Assembly (NCBI RefSeq): GCF_013602415.1 | Contig: NZ_WPAG02000002.1 | Location: 4,591,480-4,655,479 of the forward strand | Source: Rhodococcus sp. B50 | GTDB lineage: Bacteria > Actinomycetota > Actinomycetes > Mycobacteriales > Mycobacteriaceae | Direction: 5' to 3' | DNA length: 64,000 nt | Part shown: piece after piece, positions 58,325 through 64,000 of the stretch | How positions within the stretch are numbered: position 1 is the stretch's first letter | Layout: every line of letters begins with the position of its first letter | Notes under the pieces: model-generated | The model's input: the letters and a program-made list of their open reading frames with translations, nothing else | Told to the model about the DNA's origin: nothing | Database searches by the model: none | Made by a program: the position numbers and the translations under genes

Positions 58325-59407
58325 TCAGATTCTCAGGCCCGTGGTGCGGTAGGCGTCGCGCGTGAGTTCGGCGGTGCGCGTCCACGTCGAAGCCGCGGCG
58401 ACCTCGCGTCCGCGTGTGCGCAGCGCGTCCGCGGTGTCGGTGTCGTGGACGACCACGCGCAGCGCCGCGGTCCACGACGTCTCCGTGTGTTCGGTGACGA
58501 GCAGTGCTCCGTCGTCGACGACGTCGGGCAGAGCGCCGACGGCGCTCGTCACCACGGCCCCACCGCACGCCATCGCCTCGAGTGGCGGCAATCCGAAGCC
58601 TTCGTAGCGCGAGGCGTACGCGACGGCAGTCGCCGCGGCGTACAGGGCCGGAAGGTGTGCGGTGGGAACGTAACCGAGACCGATCGAACCGGCCGGCGCG
58701 TCGGGCCCGGTGGATCCGGCTCCTGCCAGCACCAGCGGGATATCGAGGATGCGGCACGCGGCGGCGACGAGCGCGACGTCCTTGCGGGGTTCGACCGTGC
58801 CGACCTGCAGGACGAACCGGCCGGGCAGCCGGTAGGCCCTGCGGATGTCCCGTGCCTCCTCGGCGGTGGGAGGTTGCGCCCATGGGGCGGGCGCCAAGGG
58901 CGTGACGACGGCCTCGCGCCCGCACAGCGCGTGCAGACGTTCGGCGGTGAAGTTCGAGACCGCGACGAGCACGTCGGCCCGCCTCATCGCGTCGCGCAAC
59001 AGCACGCGCTCACCGGCAGCACGGTGTTTGCCGAACGCCCACGGGGTGTCGAAGACGGCGAGGTCGTGGAACGTCGAGACGGTGACGCCAGAACACAGGG
59101 CGGGCAGATCGACGTCGAGGCTGTGGAACAGGTCGACGCCGCGCACGGGCACCTTGGCATACAGCATCCGCCGCACCCCGTCGGCGACCGGCCGCACCTG
59201 TGGGGTCACGCGAGGAGGCAGCTCGCCCGTGGCGTCGCATTGCACGGTGGCCCGCAGCGCCGCCGCGGGGAGCAGGGGGTCGAGTGCGTTCAGCAGTTCG
59301 CGGACGTAGGTCTGGACTCCGCTGCCGGAGGGGCGGAGTGCGAGCGCCCCGAACCCGATGCGGTGAGCGAGCTTCGGTGAGGTGACCAGTGTTGGGTCAG
59401 TGCGCAT
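58325..59407 (-). CDS. GT4-family glycosyltransferase
   Basis: 360 residues from ATG 59407 (AGGA upstream). N-terminal IGFGALALRPSGSGVQTYVREL (mannosyltransferase-like start), ILQVGTVEPRKDVALV domain switch, and EGFGLPPLEAMACGGAVVTSAVGALPDVV carrying the EX7E block. It adds a sugar, often mannose, to a lipid-linked intermediate. Its first 118 bases overlap the end of the upstream ligase-like gene in another frame, an unusually long overlap. Confidence 0.88.
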   Translation of the reverse strand: MRTDPTLVTSPKLAHRIGFGALALRPSGSGVQTYVRELLNALDPLLPAAALRATVQCDATGELPPRVTPQVRPVADGVRRMLYAKVPVRGVDLFHSLDVDLPALCSGVTVSTFHDLAVFDTPWAFGKHRAAGERVLLRDAMRRADVLVAVSNFTAERLHALCGREAVVTPLAPAPWAQPPTAEEARDIRRAYRLPGRFVLQVGTVEPRKDVALVAAACRILDIPLVLAGAGSTGPDAPAGSIGLGYVPTAHLPALYAAATAVAYASRYEGFGLPPLEAMACGGAVVTSAVGALPDVVDDGALLVTEHTETSWTAALRVVVHDTDTADALRTRGREVAAASTWTRTAELTRDAYRTTGLRI

Positions 59408-60684
59408 CCGACAGTTCCTAACAGTAACCAGAAATAGACGTCGAGAGGGAAGATCTCGAGATAGGTCGCCACCGTGGAGGCGACCGCTGCCGCGACGATC
59501 GTGCCGCTGACCCCGAGTGCGAGGGCGGCGTCCTGCCCGCTCAGCACCCGAGACGCGCGCAGGGTCGAGACCGCGGCGCATACGAGCACCAGGACGAACA
59601 GCCACACGCCGAGCGGGCCGAGTTCCACGGCGAGCTTCATGTAGTAGTTGTCGGGCTGATAGGGCATGAACCCGAACTGCACGGCCGCCAGGTACGACAG
59701 CTCCGACAGCATCGGGTTGCTCTGGGCCACCGTGTCGGCTGCGGCCGAACCGGTCGCGCCGAGTCCCTGGCCGAGGGGGTGCACCCACAGCGACGACAGC
59801 GTCTGCGACCACCCGTCGCCACGCTCACCGAGACTCGACGAGGAGAACAGCGGCGCGAGAATCGAACTCGGTACGGCGAACAGGACGAGCGGTGCGAGCG
59901 CCGCGGCGGCGCCGAAGCCGAGGAAGAGAGGGCGGTAGCGGTGCACGGCCAGCCACAGCAGTGCGACGGCGACTCCGATGTAGCTGGCGCGCACGATCGT
60001 CACGCCCATGCCGAGCAGCATGACCGGCGTCGCGCACAGGAAGAGTCTGTTGCGGAGCCGATGCGGATCGGCGAAGGCGACGGAGCATCCCACGATGAGG
60101 CCGACCATCACGAACAGGCCGAAGGCGAAGGGTGTCGTGAATGTGCTGAAGCTGCGCAGGATTCCGCCGCTGATACGTAGGTGCTCGTCCCAGCGGTAGC
60201 CGAGTTCCGCGAGCCGTTCACCGCCGATAGCCTGCTGGGCGAGTCCGACGACAGCGGTGACGGCCGTGGTGCCCATGAGGATCGACACCAGATGGTCGCG
60301 GTCGCGGGCGTCGAACGGTGCGCGCCACAGGATCACCGGAATGACGAGATAGAAATAGGTGATCTTGATGGCGATGATGCCGGCCAGTCCCGAGACGAGC
60401 AGCGCCGACAGGACTCCCATCGCCACCCACGCGACCACGGCCGGCCACCACGGATACGACGGTGCGGGGAGTCGGCTTCGATACGGACCGACGACGGTCG
60501 CGGCGAGGGTGAGCAGCAGCAGGCCCTCCTTCCACGGCGACAGGGTTTCTCCGCCGGGAATGATCGCCAGCAGGCCGTGGAACGGAGTGAGCGCGGCGAT
60601 CAGCAGCAACCCTCGCTGGGGGCGCCGCCGGAGCAGCACTCCCAGCACGAGTACCGCGGGTACGGCGAGCAGCAGGAGAGTCAC
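59290..60684 (-). CDS. O-antigen-ligase-like polymerase (Wzy/WaaL family)
   Basis: 464 residues; GTG start with a GTGA overlap to the upstream hydrolase gene. About eleven membrane helices and a large extracytoplasmic loop containing QTLSSLWVHPLGQGLGATG, the typical region of the O-antigen ligase family. It polymerises or ligates repeat units at the outer face. The C-terminal 40 residues after the last helix are polar (LTASGSGRSHSAPPAAESR) and overlap the next gene; a frameshift or a shorter real end is possible there. Confidence 0.82.
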   Translation of the reverse strand: MTLLLLAVPAVLVLGVLLRRRPQRGLLLIAALTPFHGLLAIIPGGETLSPWKEGLLLLTLAATVVGPYRSRLPAPSYPWWPAVVAWVAMGVLSALLVSGLAGIIAIKITYFYLVIPVILWRAPFDARDRDHLVSILMGTTAVTAVVGLAQQAIGGERLAELGYRWDEHLRISGGILRSFSTFTTPFAFGLFVMVGLIVGCSVAFADPHRLRNRLFLCATPVMLLGMGVTIVRASYIGVAVALLWLAVHRYRPLFLGFGAAAALAPLVLFAVPSSILAPLFSSSSLGERGDGWSQTLSSLWVHPLGQGLGATGSAAADTVAQSNPMLSELSYLAAVQFGFMPYQPDNYYMKLAVELGPLGVWLFVLVLVCAAVSTLRASRVLSGQDAALALGVSGTIVAAAVASTVATYLEIFPLDVYFWLLLGTVGCALTQHWSPHRSSLTASGSGRSHSAPPAAESRPTSANC

Positions 60685-62420
60685 GAGACACGCTCGTCGG
60701 CAACAGGAGCCGTTGTGCTGGTTCCGAATCGGGCCAGCACGGCGGAGATGATCGCCGTACGGAGGAACTCGCGGCCGTCCCGCTGCCGACCGGTGTGATC
60801 GCCGACATCGCTGGTGAGGATGTCGCCGGTGAAACCACGACGCCGTACCCGGCGAAGGCCTTCCTCACCCCGCTGGGACAGGAACCATCGATGGTCCTCG
60901 GCGGACAGCACGACCGTGGTCGACACGCCCGCGCGGCGCAATGCTTCGAGCCCCACCTCGGGAACCTGTGTCACGCCGAGCCTGCCGAGGAGCAACCACA
61001 ACGGATACGGCAGATACTTCTGCGCCCACGGCTTGATGCGGGCCCGTAAGGACACTGTCTCCGGCTCCGCCGGTGCGCCGGCGGCCGGCACATCGGGCGC
61101 GTCGGGGCTGAGGTTGGCGCGCAGCGACTTCCGTCGGTGGGTGCACCACAGGATCACGTTCACGAGCACGGTGAGGTGCGCCGCGCCCCGGAGGGCGGCC
61201 CACGACGAGTACCACGCACCCGAGCACAACCCGATCGCGGCGAGATCCTGCGGGTCGATGCCGAGCGCGGCGACAGCGTCGAGGGCATCGCGGTCGGAGG
61301 CGTCGGAGTACAGCGGGGTGGGTGCCGACCCGTGCGCCGTGCCGGTGTCGCCCACCCCGGTCCGGTCGAACCGGACCGAGGAGATACCGTGCGCGGCGAA
61401 CTCCCGTGCCAGCTCGACCCAGAGGCGGCTCGGGCCCAGTCGGTGTTCGTAGGCGGTCCCGAAGAACAGCACCGTAGGAGCGGGCGGGCGCGGGCCGTCG
61501 GCGTCCTCGGTGCCGACACCGTGCGTGCGCAACGCGAACATTCCCTTGGGGCCGAGATACTCGACGCTCTCGTGGATCGGGAGCCCGGTGCCGGTGGTCG
61601 CGACGACGGCGCGCTCCCGGGCGGGGAAGCGGACCTCGCGTGCGGTGCTCGATGCGACCGCCGCCGCGATCCAGTCGGCGATGCGGGTGAGGTGTTCGGT
61701 CGGGATGGCAGGGTGGAGCGTGCTGGGGGTGGTGAAGGACTCGTGGCCGTCGAGGGACAGTTCGTCACCGTCGAGCGCGGCGGCGAGCGCCGACACCGTC
61801 GCGGTCTCGCGCGCCACGGGCCGGGTCGCGAGCAGTGTGCGTGCGCCGGCCAGTGAGCAAGGGTCGATCCTCAGGGCACCGAGTGCGTCGGCGGCCTCGG
61901 GAGCGAGTACGCCACCGACGATCGAGACTCGGGGGTCGTCGGGATCATCGGCACCGAGGGCAAGGCGGTAGAGGGCGCGCTGCTCGCGTAACAGTGCTCG
62001 TCCCGAGACGATCGGATCCCACAGCACGGCGGCATCGACCGGTCCGCATCCCGGCAGAGCGGTTGCGGCGATCAGTGCGCCCGCGCGCAGTCCCGCGACG
62101 GTGACGTGTTCGACTCCGCTCGCGCGGGCCGTCGCCACGGCGGTGGCGACACTGCGGTGCCAGGCTGCGACCGCATCGGGTGAATCCTGGTCGCCCGCGG
62201 AGTCGCCGGTGCCTTCGTAGTCGAAACGCAATGCCGCGAGTCCGCGCTCGACGAGTTGTTCGGCGAGGGCTTTGACGCCCCGATAGGTGTCGAGGTGTTC
62301 CTTGCCGAGAGGTGGGCACAGCACCACCGCGCCGCGTGCGCGGCCGTCGGCGGGAAGGTGGACGTGGCCGAGGAGTGGGGACTCGGCGTCACCGAACCAT
62401 GACGCGTGTCGCACATCCAC
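60681..62420 (-). CDS. fused pair of exosortase-A-type hydrolases
   Basis: 579 residues from GTG 62420 with GGAGG 7 nt upstream; longer in-frame starts to 62561 lack such a site. The N-terminal half (VVLCPPLGKEHLD, LRFDYEGTGDSAGD, elbow VAGLRAGALIA) resembles exosortase-A-system hydrolase 2, in which the nucleophile position is Arg. The C-terminal half (VLFFGTAYEHRLGPSR, VRFDRTGVGDTG, elbow IGLCSGAWYSSW with Cys) resembles hydrolase 1. These are usually separate genes next to exosortase and PEP-CTERM genes, neither of which is recognised here. Acts in the cytosol; substrate unknown. Coupled by GTGA to the ligase gene. Confidence 0.75.
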   Translation of the reverse strand: MDVRHASWFGDAESPLLGHVHLPADGRARGAVVLCPPLGKEHLDTYRGVKALAEQLVERGLAALRFDYEGTGDSAGDQDSPDAVAAWHRSVATAVATARASGVEHVTVAGLRAGALIAATALPGCGPVDAAVLWDPIVSGRALLREQRALYRLALGADDPDDPRVSIVGGVLAPEAADALGALRIDPCSLAGARTLLATRPVARETATVSALAAALDGDELSLDGHESFTTPSTLHPAIPTEHLTRIADWIAAAVASSTAREVRFPARERAVVATTGTGLPIHESVEYLGPKGMFALRTHGVGTEDADGPRPPAPTVLFFGTAYEHRLGPSRLWVELAREFAAHGISSVRFDRTGVGDTGTAHGSAPTPLYSDASDRDALDAVAALGIDPQDLAAIGLCSGAWYSSWAALRGAAHLTVLVNVILWCTHRRKSLRANLSPDAPDVPAAGAPAEPETVSLRARIKPWAQKYLPYPLWLLLGRLGVTQVPEVGLEALRRAGVSTTVVLSAEDHRWFLSQRGEEGLRRVRRRGFTGDILTSDVGDHTGRQRDGREFLRTAIISAVLARFGTSTTAPVADERVS

Positions 62421-62604
62421 TCCGTGACCTCCACTGTCGAAGGGGTGAAAGACGGGGTGATTTCTCGACCCGTTGTTCAACCCTGAATCTTCTTGCCGTT
62501 CGGACGTATTCGTATCGAGGGATCGCACCGGCCCGTTACCTTCCACCCTCGGCAGGGTCATAAAGTACCTTCCCTGTCGGTTCGAGGTCTTCGGAGGGAT
62601 GGCT

Positions 62605-63714
62605 GTGCCCGGAATCTTGGTGCACGAATGGATCGCGCGCGACGGAGGTTCGGAGAAGGTTCTCGACGAGTTCGTCCGCACCTTTCCCGACGCCGACGTG
62701 CTGTGCCTGTGGGACGACGCCGATCGGTATCCGGAGCGGACGGTGCTCGAGAGCGGTCTGGCGCGTACGCCTCTGCGACGGAACAAGGCTCTGGCCCTGT
62801 CCGCCATGCCCTACATCTGGCGCCGGCGGCCCGGCGCGTACGACTTCGCCCTGGTCAGCTCGCATTGCTTCGCCCATCACGTCACCTTCCGGAGTGCTCC
62901 GAGCGGGTTCGAGAAGTTCGTCTACGTGCACACTCCGGCGCGCTATCTGTGGAATCCGGAGCTGGACGATCGCGGTGCCTCGCTCGCGGTGCGGTGCGCC
63001 GCGCCCCCGCTGCGGGCCCTGGATCGGCGCCGCGCACGGGAGGGTGCGCACTTCGCCGCGAACAGCGATTTCGTACGTCGCCGCATCGAACGCGCGTGGG
63101 ATGTCGAGGCGCGCGTGATCTTCCCTCCCGTCGAGACGGCCCGCATCTCGTCGGTGCCCGACTGGCGTGACGAACTGTCCGCGGCCGAATCCGCTCTGCT
63201 GGAGCAGCTTCCCGGAACCTTCGTGCTGGGAGCATCGAGGTTCGTACCGTACAAGCGACTGGATTGGGTGCTCCGGGCCGCCGACCGCGCCGGTGTGCCC
63301 GCGGTGATCGCGGGATCCGGGCCGGAGGAGGGCCGGTTGCGACAACTCGCCGCCGAGGCGAAGGTGCCGGTCCACATCCTCGCGCGGCCGTCGGACGCGC
63401 TGCTCTATGCGCTCTACCAGCAGGCGCACGTCTACGTCTTCCCTGCGGTGGAGGATTTCGGAATCATGCCCGTCGAGGCGCGCGCCGCGGGGGCGAGCGT
63501 GATCGTCAATGCGCTCGGCGGCGCCGGCGAGACGGTCGTCGAGGGGGTCGACGGCCTGCGCTTCCACGAGGACACGGTGGAGGCCGTCGCCGAGTGCATC
63601 ACGGCGATCGACGCCGTCCCGAAAGGGCGCGACGACGCCGTGACCGCGTTGTCCTCGGAGAACTTCCGGCAGCACATCCGCGATTGGATAGACGAGGAAA
63701 TCGGACAAAGGTGA
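62605..63714 (+). CDS. GT4-family glycosyltransferase
   Basis: 369 residues. The GTG at 62605 has GGAGGG 6 nt upstream; the ATG six bases earlier lies on that site and is rejected. VHEWIARDGGSEKVLDEF is the N-terminal acceptor region, FVLGASRFVPYKRLDWV the domain switch, and FPAVEDFGIMPVEARAAGASVIV the EX7E block. Likely adds a sugar to the lipid-linked repeat. Divergent from the fused hydrolase across 184 bp. Confidence 0.9.
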   Translation: MPGILVHEWIARDGGSEKVLDEFVRTFPDADVLCLWDDADRYPERTVLESGLARTPLRRNKALALSAMPYIWRRRPGAYDFALVSSHCFAHHVTFRSAPSGFEKFVYVHTPARYLWNPELDDRGASLAVRCAAPPLRALDRRRAREGAHFAANSDFVRRRIERAWDVEARVIFPPVETARISSVPDWRDELSAAESALLEQLPGTFVLGASRFVPYKRLDWVLRAADRAGVPAVIAGSGPEEGRLRQLAAEAKVPVHILARPSDALLYALYQQAHVYVFPAVEDFGIMPVEARAAGASVIVNALGGAGETVVEGVDGLRFHEDTVEAVAECITAIDAVPKGRDDAVTALSSENFRQHIRDWIDEEIGQR

Positions 63715-63809
63715 TCTACCTCATACTACTTTCCAGTAGCAGACCTCTTGTCGTCGGTTCGTCCCTGTTGTACCTTTCTCCCCGGGTCGGGAGCCTGCTG
63801 GTGGGTTGA
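63711..63809 (+). CDS. possible 32-residue hydrophobic peptide
   Basis: GTG overlaps the GT4 stop (GTGA); the peptide starts VIYLILLSSSRPLVVGSSLL and is followed by stop. No ribosome site of its own. Could be a coupled micro-protein or chance. Confidence 0.2.
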   Translation: MIYLILLSSSRPLVVGSSLLYLSPRVGSLLVG

Positions 63810-64000
63810 TGGGGGATCGTCATGGCGCTGTGCCACCGACCGAGCTGCGCGCGCCGCCGCTCCGAAAATGTGTTCTTCTGCGAAGTAACCACGCGCACAA
63901 GCGATTCGAGTTCTTCGTAATAGTTCCGTTTCTGTAGGAAATCGCCAACGATTCTGTGATCCGTTCCACTGGAATGTAATTCGCGTTTCCTTCGATGAAA
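63715..64000. other. 3' end of the window without a secure gene
   Basis: 286 bp, with an AT-richer final 120 bp that may be a promoter region for a gene beyond the window. No motif is clear. Confidence 0.5.

Noticed and set aside
56393..59380. A 995-codon plus-strand frame opposite the flippase and GT4 genes
   Set aside because: Same GC-driven antisense effect; the protein is His/Asp/Arg-rich without any fold signal, while the minus strand gives clear membrane and GT4 motifs.
63823..63921. Short ORF with spaced Cys and His near the window end
   Set aside because: No ribosome site, and the Cys/His pattern is too loose to call a zinc protein.

Overview
The window is high-GC actinobacterial chromosome, most likely Rhodococcus or a close mycolate-containing relative. 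The signs are frequent GTG starts, dense 1-16 nt gene overlaps, actinobacterial families (DUF1206, DUF2630, DUF5709, DUF5995, MpaB/DUF2236), a CYP136-like P450, a fused proline-utilisation enzyme, and a 6C small RNA. No insertion sequence, CRISPR array, rRNA or phage gene was recognised. One tRNA, Gly(CCC), is present. Everything was read by eye from the sequence; no database search was run.

Region 1 (1-23.7 kb) is mostly housekeeping and metabolic. It holds the end of fabH, a secreted HNH nuclease, a P450 followed by a fused ketoacid dehydrogenase E1, a pair of crcB fluoride channels, a type I aroD, and a TetR-MFS efflux pair with its own operator. It continues with an SGNH hydrolase, putA, membrane and secreted proteins, a VOC protein behind two MarR-type boxes, and an ahpC-ahpF peroxide operon behind an OxyR-like site. 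Three copies of a GC-rich intergenic hairpin (arms GGGGAGGTTGTG) lie at 17.9, 22.1 and 23.2 kb; two of them are 62-bp direct repeats flanking a secreted-protein gene.

Region 2 (23.8-29.1 kb) looks accessory. A TetR regulator faces an operon of aldehyde dehydrogenase, short-chain dehydrogenase, P450 and 3Fe-4S ferredoxin, a complete oxidation route for an unknown substrate. It is followed by a decayed arsA remnant with an in-frame stop. The tRNA-Gly(CCC), dcd and further housekeeping genes follow.

Region 3 (33.1-38.6 kb) is the most unusual part. It is a tightly overlapping four-gene minus-strand operon encoding an alpha/beta serine hydrolase, a CHAT-fold protein that appears to have lost both catalytic residues, an intact CHAT protease, and a second clan-CD (caspase/gingipain-like) protease. 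It has the form of a proteolytic conflict or cell-death module and is the best candidate for an undescribed system.

Region 4 (38.9-64 kb) is a large exopolysaccharide region. It encodes a BcsB-like secreted protein, a processive family-2 glycosyltransferase, a GT-C membrane protein, three lipoprotein glycosidases (two of them paralogues), a CelD/BcsL-type acetyltransferase, a flippase, an O-antigen-ligase-like polymerase, three GT4 glycosyltransferases and a Wzz-like co-polymerase. It also encodes a fusion of two hydrolases of the kind seen with exosortase systems. Together these could make, export, modify and trim a cellulose-like or mixed polysaccharide. Scattered among them are a 6C RNA, a SelT/SelW-like protein, phoU and a MalY-type aminotransferase.
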